Source: Ewingella sp049889095
GTDB lineage: Bacteria > Pseudomonadota > Gammaproteobacteria > Enterobacterales > Enterobacteriaceae
Reading direction: 5' to 3' (one strand)
Length of the DNA: 64,000 bases
Assembly: GCA_049889095.1 (NCBI GenBank)
Contig: JBLJFK010000001.1
Part shown: piece by piece, positions 26,041-35,065 of the stretch
How positions within the stretch are numbered: the stretch's first letter is position 1
Layout: each line of letters opens with the position of its first letter
Made by a program: the position numbers and the translations under genes
The notes under the pieces: model-generated
Databases searched by the model: none
What the model was told of the DNA's origin: nothing
Seen by the model: only the letters and a program-made list of their open reading frames with translations

Positions 26041-26531
26041 TACCAATATTGGCCCAAGGTTAAACATCAGAGATGTCAGAGTATTACCTAAAAGAACCCG
26101 ATAAAACAGCACGAATTGCTTCGATTTTAGATCATATTGTGAGAAAAAGTTAATAGCATTTTAAATGCTGTAAAAATAGGCATCTTTAGTTCTAAAAACC
26201 ATCTTATTTCAGAGCGTTGAAGATGTACTCTGATCAGACTCACTCTGTCATAAGAGAGTTAAACTCAACGGTCAAAAATGTTATTCTGAATGAATGTTTA
26301 TTATTGCGAGCCGCTAGGCACTTTTATAAAAAAGTGACGAAACAAAACAGTTAAAACGATATCGATTAAAAGACCCTGTAAAAAATGGCGTTTTTATCCA
26401 AAGCTCTCCATCGTTACAATAGACGTTAGGTGACAAATGTTAAGCGACAAATGGCGCACATTTCCAGACAGCGCCCAGCGCATCAATGAGTAATGACCGT
26501 GACAGCCAGTTTTGGCTTGAGGAAGCAATAA
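26041..26531. other. Gene-free region between mepH and grxD
   Basis: About 490 A/T-rich bases without a convincing gene. On the minus strand TTAACT, 18 bases and TAAAAT (~26124-26153) could be the mepH promoter. A 7-bp hairpin CACTTTT-ATAA-AAAAGTG at 26319-26336 has no T tail. No repeat or sRNA was recognised. Confidence 0.45.
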
Positions 26532-26885
26532 ATGACCACGACTACCATAGAAAAAATTCAGAAGCAGGTTTCCGAAAACCCAATTCTTCTTTACATGAAA
26601 GGCTCACCCAAGCTGCCAAGCTGCGGTTTTTCGGCTCAGGCCGTTCAGGCGCTTTCTGCCTGTGGCGAACGTTTTGCTTACGTTGATATCTTGCAAAACC
26701 CGGATATTCGCGCGGAAATGCCTAAGTACGCCAACTGGCCAACCTTCCCGCAATTGTGGGTGGATGGTGAACTGGTCGGTGGTTGCGACATCGTGATTGA
26801 AATGTATCAGCGCGGTGAGTTGCAGACGCTGATCAAGGAAACGGCAGAGAAGTACAAATCTTCTGAAGAGCCGCAGCCAGAATAA
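26532..26885 (+). CDS. grxD: Monothiol glutaredoxin GrxD
   Basis: A CGFS-type glutaredoxin that binds a [2Fe-2S] cluster with glutathione and BolA partners and takes part in cluster delivery and iron sensing. The 117-residue product has the active site C31-G-F-S34 preceded by MKGSPKLPS, the TFPQLWVDGELVGGCD glutathione-binding segment and a short acidic tail. It lies between mepH and rnt as in E. coli (with lhr missing). Confidence 0.97.
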   Translation: MTTTTIEKIQKQVSENPILLYMKGSPKLPSCGFSAQAVQALSACGERFAYVDILQNPDIRAEMPKYANWPTFPQLWVDGELVGGCDIVIEMYQRGELQTLIKETAEKYKSSEEPQPE

Positions 26886-26914
26886 AATCTGCCCGCAGGT
26901 GCCAGGAAGCAATA

Positions 26915-26949
26915 AAAAGAGCGGCTCATGACGAGACGCTCTTTTTTTT
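26915..26949. terminator. Bidirectional terminator between grxD and rnt
   Basis: Stem AAAAGAGCG / CGCTCTTTT with a 13-nt loop and a long T run; usable from both converging genes. Confidence 0.85.
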
Positions 26950-26976
26950 AAGAAATTTTCTGTTTCCAGCCAATAA

Positions 26977-27654
26977 CTACTCTTCGCTGTCGGCAGTTTG
27001 GCTCTCTTCGTCGTCTACGTTGACAGGCAACGGCCAGCCACCAAGGCGCTTCCAGCGGTTCACCAGCTCACAAAATAGTTCCGCGGTCTGTTCGGTATCA
27101 TACAACGCCGAATGTGCCTGGCTGCTGTCGAAGACCATGCCCGCACTAATACAGGCTTTAGCCAGTACGGTCTGACCGAGTACTAACCCGCTTAGTGCCG
27201 CTGTATCAAAAGTGGCAAAGGGGTGGAACGGGTTGCGTTTTAGTCCAGCGCGTTCCGCCGCCGCCATCAAAAAGCTGTGATCGAAGTTGGCATTATGCGC
27301 AACGATGATCGCCCGGTTGCAGTTTTGTTCTTTCATTCCTTTACGGATGGCTTTGAAAATAGCGTGCAGAGCATCGTACTCGCTTACTGCCCCTCGCAGG
27401 GGATTAGTAGGATCGATACCGTTAAAGGCCAGAGCTTCCGGCACTAAAATCGATCCTTCAAAAGGCTCAACGTGGAAATGCAACGTTTCGTCGGTTTCCA
27501 GCCAGCCATCGTCATTCATTTTCAGACTGATTGCGGCAATTTCCAGCAGCGCATCAGTCTTTGCGTTAAATCCTGCAGTTTCTACATCGATAACTACTGG
27601 GTAAAAACCACGAAAACGGCCTCTCAGGGCATTAGTGTCACTATTTTCGGCCAT
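26977..27654 (-). CDS. rnt: Ribonuclease T
   Basis: A DEDDh 3'-5' exonuclease that trims tRNA, 5S and 23S rRNA 3' ends. The acidic and histidine motifs are present: VIDVETAGFNAK, HNANFDHSF and HSALYDTEQ. I chose the ATG at 27654 (MAENSDTNALRGRFRGFYP, 225 residues) because it matches the family N-terminus; an in-frame ATG at 27687 would add 11 charged residues and neither has a strong ribosome site. The C-terminus is a little longer and more acidic than in E. coli. E. coli lhr, which follows rnt there, is absent. Confidence 0.95.
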   Translation of the reverse strand: MAENSDTNALRGRFRGFYPVVIDVETAGFNAKTDALLEIAAISLKMNDDGWLETDETLHFHVEPFEGSILVPEALAFNGIDPTNPLRGAVSEYDALHAIFKAIRKGMKEQNCNRAIIVAHNANFDHSFLMAAAERAGLKRNPFHPFATFDTAALSGLVLGQTVLAKACISAGMVFDSSQAHSALYDTEQTAELFCELVNRWKRLGGWPLPVNVDDEESQTADSEE

Positions 27655-27736
27655 CAGTTTCTTATCTTTATCGAATTCAGCGCGCATTATGACAAATTTT
27701 TGCGGAGGTTACAGGGTGCCGGTGGGAAAAGGGCAA

Positions 27737-27758
27737 GAAAAAGAGCGCTCTGGCGCCC
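27737..27758 (-). terminator. Terminator of gloA
   Basis: Minus-strand stem GGGCGC / GCGCTC (one G-T pair) with a 4-nt loop and a T run, 18 bases after the gloA stop. Confidence 0.65.
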
Positions 27759-27775
27759 TTGATGTAGAAATAGGA

Positions 27776-28183
27776 TTATTTTCCCAGACCCCGACCGGCA
27801 TGTTTAGATTCGATCAGTTCGATTTTATAGCCGTCTGGATCCTCAACAAAAGCGATAACAGTAGAGCCGCCTTTCACCGGACCAGCTTCACGGGTCACGT
27901 TTCCACCCGCTTTACGAATGTCTTCGCAAGTCTGCGCCACGTTATCAACACCCAAAGCGATATGTCCATAAGCAGTCCCCAGATCGTAGCTGCCAACATC
28001 CCAGTTATAGGTCAGTTCGATAACTGCGCCTTCGCTTTCATCGGTATAACCCACGAATGCCAGTGAGTATTTGTATTCGGTATTTTCGCTGGTACGTAGC
28101 AGGCGCATACCGAGAACATCAGTGTAGAACTTGATTGAGCGTTGTAGGTCGCCGACGCGGAGCATGGTATGAAGTAAGCGCAT
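27776..28183 (-). CDS. gloA: Lactoylglutathione lyase (glyoxalase I)
   Basis: Isomerises the hemithioacetal of methylglyoxal and glutathione to S-lactoylglutathione, the first step of methylglyoxal detoxification. With the ATG at 28183 (MRLLHTMLRVGDLQ, ribosome site AGAGGA) it is 135 residues, the E. coli length; an ATG 36 bases upstream lacks a ribosome site. The four metal ligands (H5, the glutamate of AVIELTYN, the histidine of YGHIALGV, the glutamate of YKIELIES) are present. It is next to nemA, whose regulator NemR also controls gloA in E. coli. Confidence 0.97.
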   Translation of the reverse strand: MRLLHTMLRVGDLQRSIKFYTDVLGMRLLRTSENTEYKYSLAFVGYTDESEGAVIELTYNWDVGSYDLGTAYGHIALGVDNVAQTCEDIRKAGGNVTREAGPVKGGSTVIAFVEDPDGYKIELIESKHAGRGLGK

Positions 28184-28245
28184 AATGTCCTCTGATTGCG
28201 GGGGTAAGTAATGAATCACAGACTAACTGATTGTCACTGCACAGG

Positions 28246-28280
28246 CAAAAAACGCGGCAGCCGAAGGGTACGGCTACCGC
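28246..28280 (-). terminator. Terminator of nemA
   Basis: Minus-strand stem GCGGTAGCCG / CGGCTGCCGC with a 7-nt loop followed by a T run, 46 bases after the nemA stop. Confidence 0.85.
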
Positions 28281-28325
28281 ATTAGCAGGACTTGGATAGT
28301 CCCCTCTCACCTGATAATGGCAATC

Positions 28326-29417
28326 TTACAGCGTTGGGTAATCGGTGTAGCCCCGTGCGCCGCCGCCGTAGAAGAAATCAGCTTTTGGTTCATTCAGCGA
28401 GGCACGGCTTTTCAGACGTTCAACCAAGTCCGGATTGGCAATATAGCTGCGTCCAAAGGCAACGGCATCAATATACCCTTTTGCGAGCAACTCTTCGGCT
28501 TTCTCAGGGGTGTACGCACCCGCACCGACAATCACACCTTGATAATGGGCACGAATTGCTGCGCGGAAGGATTCTAAATAAGGCTTACCACCTGCCCAGT
28601 CTGGCTCGGAAATATGCAGGTAAGCCAGTTTGCGTTTGTTCAATTCATCGAGCAGATACAGTGCGGCTTGCTCCTGATCTTCACCGTTGTCCAGACCGTT
28701 GAACGGGCCGAGTGGAGAAATACGAATACCCACGCGATCTGCACCGATTTCAGCAATGGATGCATCAACCACTTCCAGGGTCAGACGGGTACGGTTTTCG
28801 ATGCTGCCGCCGTAGATGTCGTTACGCACGTTTGATGCCGGGGACAAGAACTGGTGCAACAGATAGCCGTGTGCGGCATGGATTTCAATATAATCAAAAT
28901 CAGCAACACGAGAATTTGCAGCGGCCTGGCGGAAGTCATTGATGATGCCCGGAATTTCACTCAATTCCAGAGCGCGTGGCGTAGGGCAGTCCTCGCGAAC
29001 GGCGTTGCCTTGCTCATCACGCAGGCTGGTGCGAGTATTCGGATTGATGGCCGACGAAGAGACCGGTGTCTGATTGTCCGGTTGCACGCTGTTGTGTGAA
29101 ATACGTCCCGTGTGCCAAAGCTGTACCGCGATGTGACCTTCTTTCTGATGGACGCCCGCAACGATTTTTTTCCATGCCGCGATCTGTTCGGGAGTATGTA
29201 ATCCTGGCGCGCCTGCATAGCCTTTCGCCTGGAAAGAGATCTGGGTCGCTTCAGTGATAATCAGACCTGAACTATGACGCTGTGCATAATATTCACCCAT
29301 CAGAGGGGTTGGAATATCGCCCGGCTCAATGCTACGCAGACGGGTAAGTGGTGCCATAAATACGCGATTCGGTAAGGTTTTATTACCGACAACAATCGGG
29401 GTGAAAAGCTTAGTCAT
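28326..29417 (-). CDS. nemA: N-ethylmaleimide reductase (Old Yellow Enzyme)
   Basis: An FMN-dependent ene-reductase that reduces N-ethylmaleimide and other electrophiles. The 363-residue TIM barrel shows FMN and substrate motifs (FMAPLTRLR, AVQLWHTGRI, FDYIEIHAAHGYLLHQFLSP, VAFGRSYIANPDLVERL). In E. coli it forms an operon nemR-nemA-gloA; here nemR is 194 bases upstream and a second NemR-like palindrome stands directly before nemA, so nemA probably has its own regulated promoter. Confidence 0.95.
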   Translation of the reverse strand: MTKLFTPIVVGNKTLPNRVFMAPLTRLRSIEPGDIPTPLMGEYYAQRHSSGLIITEATQISFQAKGYAGAPGLHTPEQIAAWKKIVAGVHQKEGHIAVQLWHTGRISHNSVQPDNQTPVSSSAINPNTRTSLRDEQGNAVREDCPTPRALELSEIPGIINDFRQAAANSRVADFDYIEIHAAHGYLLHQFLSPASNVRNDIYGGSIENRTRLTLEVVDASIAEIGADRVGIRISPLGPFNGLDNGEDQEQAALYLLDELNKRKLAYLHISEPDWAGGKPYLESFRAAIRAHYQGVIVGAGAYTPEKAEELLAKGYIDAVAFGRSYIANPDLVERLKSRASLNEPKADFFYGGGARGYTDYPTL

Positions 29418-29437
29418 TTTCTAAAACTCCTGGTTAA

Positions 29438-29453
29438 TAGACTGGTCGGTCTG
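29438..29453. promoter_or_regulatory. NemR-type operator before nemA
   Basis: TAGACTGGTCGGTCTG differs at three positions from the perfect palindrome in front of nemR. It lies 21 bases upstream of the nemA ATG and just downstream of a TATATT hexamer (minus strand), where a repressor would block transcription. Confidence 0.7.
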
Positions 29454-29611
29454 GTCGTGGTGAAAATATATAACCAAACAAACGCGGTTCTGATACGGAT
29501 TGGATTAACAAATTTTCGAGTAACAAACTTTCAACCCACAGTTATTGATCAACAAGTTATTGATCAATAAGTCATGTGCGATCAATCAATATGTCACGTT
29601 CTGGAAGTTCT

Positions 29612-30223
29612 TCAGCCCGCCTTGTCTGGCGGTTGCAGCAGCATTTCAACACTTTCCAATGCAGCTGCCAGTGGCGTCACTGAACGTTTGACTTTCGCCA
29701 GCAGGGAAGCACCCAACCAGAGCGAATACAGGGTCGCTGCCGCAACGGCCGGCGGGACCGGGACAGTAAGCGAGCCTTCAGCGATACCTTTTTCTATGGC
29801 ATCCTGCAGGCAGGCGATCACCCGCGTAGAACCCTGTTCAAGCACGTGGCGCATCGATTCTGAAAGGTCGCTGACCTCAGCGGACAGCTTGACCGATAAG
29901 CAGGCGTTGTGGCATTCACTGCTGCAAAAGTTGGTAATGTTCTGGGCATAATAACTCAGAATATGGTGACGTTGATCACCCTGCGTCTGACCAAAAAGCT
30001 GCTGTAAATGCGAATCGTAATGTTCGAAATAGCGTTGAATCATCGCTTCACCAAAGGCTTCTTTGGACCGGAAGTGGTGATAGAAGGAACCCTTCGGAAC
30101 TTCTGCTGTTTTCAGAAGTTCCGTCAGACCCATGCCGGTGAAGCCTAAACGCAGGCTGAGTTCTTCACCCGTGGCCAGCAGGTGTTCGCGTGTATCGCTA
30201 TGGGGTTGAGCATGTTTGTTCAT
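29612..30223 (-). CDS. nemR: Transcriptional repressor NemR (TetR family)
   Basis: A TetR-family repressor that senses electrophiles and hypochlorous acid through cysteines and releases nemA and gloA. The 203-residue product has the helix-turn-helix at ~25-52 (TGMGLTELLKTAEVPKGSFYHHF) and a cysteine cluster FCSSECHNACLSV (C100, C104, C108) that matches the redox-sensing region of E. coli NemR. It is preceded by a perfect palindrome for autoregulation. It is divergent from ydhL. Confidence 0.93.
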   Translation of the reverse strand: MNKHAQPHSDTREHLLATGEELSLRLGFTGMGLTELLKTAEVPKGSFYHHFRSKEAFGEAMIQRYFEHYDSHLQQLFGQTQGDQRHHILSYYAQNITNFCSSECHNACLSVKLSAEVSDLSESMRHVLEQGSTRVIACLQDAIEKGIAEGSLTVPVPPAVAAATLYSLWLGASLLAKVKRSVTPLAAALESVEMLLQPPDKAG

Positions 30224-30237
30224 AGGGCTGAGAGTAA

Positions 30238-30253
30238 TAGACCGATCGGTCTA
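30238..30253. promoter_or_regulatory. NemR operator before nemR
   Basis: TAGACCGATCGGTCTA is a perfect 16-bp palindrome 14 bases upstream of the nemR ATG, the classical NemR box position. Confidence 0.85.
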
Positions 30254-30401
30254 GGTCAAGGTGTGAACTGAAAAAACGCACTTTTTTGTCAGGATCTTTG
30301 TTGTGATAAAGAAAACGGAATGTTGCGAGTTATCAAAAGAGACTTGCGAGATGCTCCCAAAGCGTCTTCAATAAGGATTCAATGATTGATGCGGAGACGT
30401 C

Positions 30402-30641
30402 GTGGCCCAACAGCTCGAGTTTTTTGACATTCCCAGCCCTTGTCGCGGTATCTGCCAGGCGGATAGTCGCGGTTTTTGCCGTGGCTGCCTGCGTAGCCGC
30501 GAAGAGCGATTTGGCTGGATGACAATGACCGATCCTGAAAAACGCCAGGTTCTCCGGCTGTGTCATCAGCGACTGCTGCGTCTACAACGCGCCGGTAAAA
30601 AGCCCGATGACCCTCTGCCTGAACAACCCTCTCTTTTTTGA
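30402..30641 (+). CDS. ydhL: DUF1289 protein YdhL
   Basis: A 79-residue protein with the DUF1289 cysteine pattern SPCRGICQADSRGFCRGCLRS, which probably binds a metal or Fe-S cluster; function is unknown. The GTG at 30402 (ribosome site GGAG) gives MAQQLEFFDIPSPCRG and a length equal to E. coli YdhL, and the end PEQPSLF is the same. The next gene, ydhF, starts 107 bases on. Confidence 0.9.
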   Translation: MAQQLEFFDIPSPCRGICQADSRGFCRGCLRSREERFGWMTMTDPEKRQVLRLCHQRLLRLQRAGKKPDDPLPEQPSLF

Positions 30642-30748
30642 CCCTATGTGCATTCTACTCCTGGCAAAGATCAATACAGGAATGAGTTGGCTTCTGTATG
30701 CTGTCAACGACTTACAACATCCTATAATGAATAAATTGAGGCAATTAC

Positions 30749-31645
30749 ATGCATCCCCGTACCCCACTATCCACGCAGGGCCCCGAGTTTTCTCGCATGA
30801 TTTGCGGCTACTGGCGTTTGATGGAATGGAATATGACACCGCAGCAACTGTTGGGTTTTATTGAACAACACGTTGAGCTTGGTATCACCACTGCCGATCA
30901 CGCAGATATCTACGGCGGTTATGCCTGTGAGACGGCATTTGGCGAAGCGATGCGGCTAAAACCGGCGTTGCGTGAAAAGATGCAACTCGTGAGTAAATGT
31001 GGGATTGCCACCACGGCCAATCCGGACAATAAAATTGGCCACTATATTACCGACAGCAAATACATTATTGAACGCGCTGAAAAATCGCTGAGTAATCTGC
31101 GCACAGACCACCTGGACCTGTTGTTGATTCACCGTCCAGACCCGCTGATGGATGCTGATGACGTGGCTGACGCGTTCACTTCGCTACACAAAAGTGGCAA
31201 AGTGAAATATTTCGGCGTCTCCAATTTCGCACCAGCGCAGTTCACGCTTTTGCAGTCGCGCCTGCCATTTTCGCTGGTGACCAATCAGTTGGAGATCTCC
31301 CCGATTCACCAGCCAGCCATTCTCGACGGTTCATTGGATCTTTGTCAGCAGTTGCGCATCAAACCTATGGCCTGGTCATGCCTCGGGGGAGGTAGTCTAT
31401 TTAGCGACGCAAAATTCCAGCCACTGCGTGATGAACTACAAAAAATAGCAGAAGAGATTAATGCGGAAAGTATCGAGCAGGTGGTTTACGCCTGGGTGAT
31501 GCATTTGCCGTCGCAGCCGCTGCCGATCATCGGTTCAGGCAAGATTGAACGCGTTAAATCAGCGTGGAAATCCCTGTCGCTGAAGCTGACCCGTCAGCAA
31601 TGGTTCCGTATTCGGAAGGCCGCTCTGGGTTACGACGTTCCTTGA
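30749..31645 (+). CDS. ydhF: Aldo-keto reductase YdhF
   Basis: A 298-residue aldo-keto reductase (E. coli length). The barrel carries the tetrad: aspartate and tyrosine in TADHADIYGGY, lysine in LVSKCGIA and histidine in LLIHRPDPL. NAD(P)H-dependent carbonyl reduction is expected but the physiological substrate is unknown. The C-terminus QQWFRIRKAALGYDVP is identical to E. coli YdhF. Confidence 0.93.
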   Translation: MHPRTPLSTQGPEFSRMICGYWRLMEWNMTPQQLLGFIEQHVELGITTADHADIYGGYACETAFGEAMRLKPALREKMQLVSKCGIATTANPDNKIGHYITDSKYIIERAEKSLSNLRTDHLDLLLIHRPDPLMDADDVADAFTSLHKSGKVKYFGVSNFAPAQFTLLQSRLPFSLVTNQLEISPIHQPAILDGSLDLCQQLRIKPMAWSCLGGGSLFSDAKFQPLRDELQKIAEEINAESIEQVVYAWVMHLPSQPLPIIGSGKIERVKSAWKSLSLKLTRQQWFRIRKAALGYDVP

Positions 31646-31700
31646 TGTAAGCCCACTGGGGCTCATTCGTTTACCGCCTTGCTGCATCATCAATAACGTA

Positions 31701-31734
31701 GGGCTAAAGCGACTTAGCCCGTATTCATTTTTTC
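31701..31734 (+). terminator. Possible terminator after ydhF
   Basis: Stem GGGCTAA / TTAGCCC with a 6-nt loop; the T run begins seven bases after the stem, so this is weak. Confidence 0.35.
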
Positions 31735-33777
31735 TCAGGCAGGCTCCGTCGGGCTGCCTGTTGACATCTCTTGTATTGAAATTGCCTGCTGTAACTGCGA
31801 CAACGAGCAGTATAACCGCCAGATCACGCCGGCCAGTTCACGGCCAGACTCATCGTGGTGATGTGCCAGAGAATGACTGATGTGCATCAACTCAATCAGA
31901 CTTGCATCCAGCACCTTATGTCTGACACCACGTTCGGTCATAATATCTTTCAGGCATTGAATACAGACATCGCGTACTGATGATAACGGTTCTGAATGGG
32001 TTTCCCACTCTCGTAGTTGCCAGACAATATGGCTGCAATTGAGCAGCACTACACCCCAGCGGAGCAACCAGTTCCGTGAGACTTGATCCTTACTTTGATT
32101 TAGCTGATTAATGCGGTGATAGATCTGCGATTCAAATTCCGAATGACTGAGATGTGGTTTGCGGCTGAGTTGATCAATAAAGTCACGACGGAGGGCGCGG
32201 ATAATACGTTGGCTCTTACGTTTGTCTGAGCTTGGCCTTAACACCTGAAAGGCGATACCCGCCAGCATCACCCCAACGATTCTGCCCATCCCGTCATTAA
32301 TAAAGGCGCCGTAGTCATAGCTTGGCGGGTTCGTCACTGCCAAAAATGAACCGCTGAAAACAATCAGTTGCCCCCACAAACCCGCAAAGCGTGGGGACTG
32401 CAATTTCATCATCTGCATGGTGACCAGAATGGGCAGCAGGAAAGTGCAAAATACCCAGAAGTCAGTAAGCTGAATCACCAAGCCGAACTTGAGGATGAAA
32501 CAGCCAGCGAAGAGCAGCAGCAGTGATTTAATCAGTAATGTAATGCTGCTAATAGGGGAGGCGGTAGAAGAGTAAAGCACACAACTCACCGCCGTTAGCG
32601 CGACTGCCGATGTCCCTGAGCTCCACTGGGTACTCATCCAGAACCAGCAGGCGACCACAATGCATAAAAATGTACGTATGCCGTTATACGCCGCTTCATA
32701 GGTGTCTGTGTGTTCAGTAAGGCGGCTGACGCGCGGAGGTTGTAGAAACTCAACCCGTGCCGCAGTGGTGCTCTCAACTCTCATTAACCAGCGTTCGTTA
32801 CGCAGATAGAGCCAGCAAAAATCTCGCAGCCTTTGCCAGAATGCCTGATAACGGAAGTCTGAGGTGTCATGCGGTTTGAGCTGGTAGAGAATTTTGGCGA
32901 TTTCATATTTATTGCTTTCAGGACGGTTTAGTTCCTCCAGCAATAAACTCAGCACCTCGTAAAGCCTCTCTGGGTGATGCGGCCAGTTGAGCAACATGCG
33001 ACGTAAACTGGAAATATAGCTGGTCATGCGTAACTGCTGGTGAAGTAAATAATTAAGCAGGTTGTTTTGCTGACGCAGGTGATAATGGCTCCAAACTGCC
33101 TGAATACGCAGCATGTTCATGGTAAGGATCTGGCCTATGACTCCTTCGTGCGAGGTGCGGATTTGCTCGGTCACGTCTGGCCGCCAAAGCAATCTGGCGT
33201 GATCCAGCAGTTGAGTGTGCATTTTACGCAAAGATCTTAGCAAGGTGTCGCCGTCAGACGTGCTGGGCATCACCATCATCATAAAGCCGCCACACAGAAT
33301 ACCGGTGATCACTTCACAGACGCGGGCTTGAGCAATGTCGAAAATCTTGCTGGTATCGGTCACATTGACCGCCGAGAAAGCAATGATGGCGGCGGTGTAA
33401 CCCGCTAACGCGAAGGCGTAGGAGACATTATTTCGATAGTGGTTGGAGACATATGTGCAAAGTCCCAGCCAAGCGGCGATTGAAAAAGTGAACAGCCAGG
33501 GGTCATTCAGGCAATGACCGGCAATCAACACCGAAGCCAATGCGCCAATCAAACTGCCTATAACGCGGCCGATGCTCTTGCTTATCACCCCGCCAACCGT
33601 GGGGAAACTGACGACGGCTGCAGAGGTCAGCGCCCAGTAAGGCTCCTCAAGTTGCAATACGAAGGCGATGTACAGCGACAGACACATTGCAATCGAGTTG
33701 CGCAGCGCATAGCGCCACTGCCCGGCAGTGGCTTTTCCCCACGGCGTGTTTTTCCATTCCAGCCAGGATAGATTCAT
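31735..33777 (-). CDS. ydhK: FUSC-family inner-membrane transporter YdhK
   Basis: A 680-residue protein with two clusters of hydrophobic helices (~25-170 and ~365-520) separated and followed by soluble helical domains, the pattern of the AaeB/FUSC aromatic-acid exporters. RNSIAMCLSLYIAF and PYWALTSAAVVSFPTVGGVISKS match E. coli YdhK. With YdhJ (adaptor) and YdhI (small partner) it likely forms a three-part efflux system; substrate unknown. It starts 11 bases after ydhJ ends. SlyA regulates the ydhIJK genes in E. coli and slyA is divergent here. Confidence 0.92.
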   Translation of the reverse strand: MNLSWLEWKNTPWGKATAGQWRYALRNSIAMCLSLYIAFVLQLEEPYWALTSAAVVSFPTVGGVISKSIGRVIGSLIGALASVLIAGHCLNDPWLFTFSIAAWLGLCTYVSNHYRNNVSYAFALAGYTAAIIAFSAVNVTDTSKIFDIAQARVCEVITGILCGGFMMMVMPSTSDGDTLLRSLRKMHTQLLDHARLLWRPDVTEQIRTSHEGVIGQILTMNMLRIQAVWSHYHLRQQNNLLNYLLHQQLRMTSYISSLRRMLLNWPHHPERLYEVLSLLLEELNRPESNKYEIAKILYQLKPHDTSDFRYQAFWQRLRDFCWLYLRNERWLMRVESTTAARVEFLQPPRVSRLTEHTDTYEAAYNGIRTFLCIVVACWFWMSTQWSSGTSAVALTAVSCVLYSSTASPISSITLLIKSLLLLFAGCFILKFGLVIQLTDFWVFCTFLLPILVTMQMMKLQSPRFAGLWGQLIVFSGSFLAVTNPPSYDYGAFINDGMGRIVGVMLAGIAFQVLRPSSDKRKSQRIIRALRRDFIDQLSRKPHLSHSEFESQIYHRINQLNQSKDQVSRNWLLRWGVVLLNCSHIVWQLREWETHSEPLSSVRDVCIQCLKDIMTERGVRHKVLDASLIELMHISHSLAHHHDESGRELAGVIWRLYCSLSQLQQAISIQEMSTGSPTEPA

Positions 33778-33788
33778 GGAGTCCGCCT

Positions 33789-34646
33789 TCAGTAATGCAC
33801 TGAAATAGTGGCGGTAGTACCCGCAATCAGAACCACATCAGCAGGTACATTGAGCAATTTAATTCGGACCGGTACGCGTTGGGCAAGTCTTACCCAGGGA
33901 ACATTAGGTTTAATGTTCATTAATAAATCGTCAGAAGCATCCACGCTTTGGTCATATATTGCACGACCGATACTTTCAACCTGCCCATGGAGCGGAATAT
34001 TCCCGTCATACAGTGCAATATCTGCTTGGCTGCCTTCTTTAATATGACGAAGTTTAGTTTCTTCAAAATAGCCTAAGACATAAAACGAATGTGTATCGAC
34101 TAGCCCGACGATAGGCTTACCGGCCGTGGCATAGTTACCTTTACGGGTTTGTAGGTTGGTTATATAGCCGTCGGTTGGCGCGAATATTTTGGTCTTGCTT
34201 AGATTCCACTTAGCCTGTTCCAGTGAGGCCTGTGCGGACTGATATTGCGCTTTCATGGCTTTCACCGAAATATTGGACTCGTCCAGCGATTCGGCAGAGA
34301 TAATATTGGCTGCCAGCCCGCGTCTGCGCTGCGCTTCATGATTGGCTTTATCCAAATCTGCTGCGGCTTTAGCGAGTGCGGCCTGCGCAGTATCCATCGC
34401 TATCTGATAGGGAACAGGATCAAGAGCAAACAGGAGCGTACCACTCTTAATAAATTGATTATCTTGAATATTTACGCCAGTTACCCTGCCCGAAACTTCG
34501 GGTGTGATATCGACCAATTCTGCGCGAACTTTACCGTCTCGGGTCCAGGGTGACTGCATATAATAATTCCACATCCACCAGCCAGCGCATAATGCGAAGG
34601 CAAAAACAATGACAGTCGAGAAATATTTCAGAGTTTTAAATTTCAT
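33789..34646 (-). CDS. ydhJ: HlyD-family membrane-fusion protein YdhJ
   Basis: A periplasmic adaptor anchored by one N-terminal membrane helix (~8-25), then the lipoyl/barrel-sandwich (PEVSGRVTGVNIQDNQFI) split by a helical hairpin (~75-140). I chose the ATG at 34646 (MKFKTLKYFSTVIV), giving 285 residues like E. coli YdhJ; an ATG at 34658 overlapping the ydhI stop adds MSKN and is the alternative. It should link YdhK to an outer-membrane channel. Confidence 0.9.
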   Translation of the reverse strand: MKFKTLKYFSTVIVFAFALCAGWWMWNYYMQSPWTRDGKVRAELVDITPEVSGRVTGVNIQDNQFIKSGTLLFALDPVPYQIAMDTAQAALAKAAADLDKANHEAQRRRGLAANIISAESLDESNISVKAMKAQYQSAQASLEQAKWNLSKTKIFAPTDGYITNLQTRKGNYATAGKPIVGLVDTHSFYVLGYFEETKLRHIKEGSQADIALYDGNIPLHGQVESIGRAIYDQSVDASDDLLMNIKPNVPWVRLAQRVPVRIKLLNVPADVVLIAGTTATISVHY

Positions 34647-34650
34647 GTTC

Positions 34651-34887
34651 TTACTCATTGACCAGAAGTAGCAGGGCACCACAAATAGAAATGAAGAAAA
34701 TAGATAAATCCATCAATGTCGGATGCCACACCTCGCCGGAATAGATCCAGTCACGTAAAAGGTGATGTATCAAAATCCAGAAAATCAGCCCAAGCAAAAC
34801 GGCCTTGAAAATGGGGGGGAAATAAAGTGAGGCGCCCAGAACTAAATCTGTCATTGGGGAGCCTGAATGAAATATTTGCGCATCCAC
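34651..34887 (-). CDS. ydhI: DUF1656 small membrane protein YdhI
   Basis: A 78-residue inner-membrane protein with two hydrophobic segments (about 20-42 and 55-75) and the motif ASLYFPPIFKAVLLG typical of DUF1656 partners of FUSC efflux pumps. A GTG at 34887 gives exactly the E. coli length and register; it has only a short AGAGA ribosome site. The frame is open further upstream, and ATG codons at 34854, 34944 and 34989 are alternatives. First gene of ydhIJK, divergent from slyA. Confidence 0.8.
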   Translation of the reverse strand: MDAQIFHSGSPMTDLVLGASLYFPPIFKAVLLGLIFWILIHHLLRDWIYSGEVWHPTLMDLSIFFISICGALLLLVNE

Positions 34888-35037
34888 GACATTAATCTCT
34901 GCGGGTGATTGTGTTATAAACGATGTCAATGCAGGAAGGCGCATGCCGGTCTCTAACTGACAGTGATAAAATCCAGTATATAAATGCATTTACACCATTA
35001 AAATTCCGAAAACTAAGCTAAACTCTGGGGAGTTATC

Positions 35038-35049
35038 TTAGCATGCTAA
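35038..35049. promoter_or_regulatory. SlyA operator
   Basis: TTAGCATGCTAA is a perfect 12-bp palindrome one base off the SlyA consensus TTAGCAAGCTAA. It is 16 bases before the slyA start and could serve autoregulation; a related half-site AACTAAGCTAAAC lies at 35011-35023. Confidence 0.8.
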
Positions 35050-35065
35050 TTATAAGGAGAGGTAA

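Noticed and set aside
26319..26336. 7-bp hairpin CACTTTT / AAAAGTG
   Set aside because: No T tail, no gene to end, A/T-rich; chance likely.
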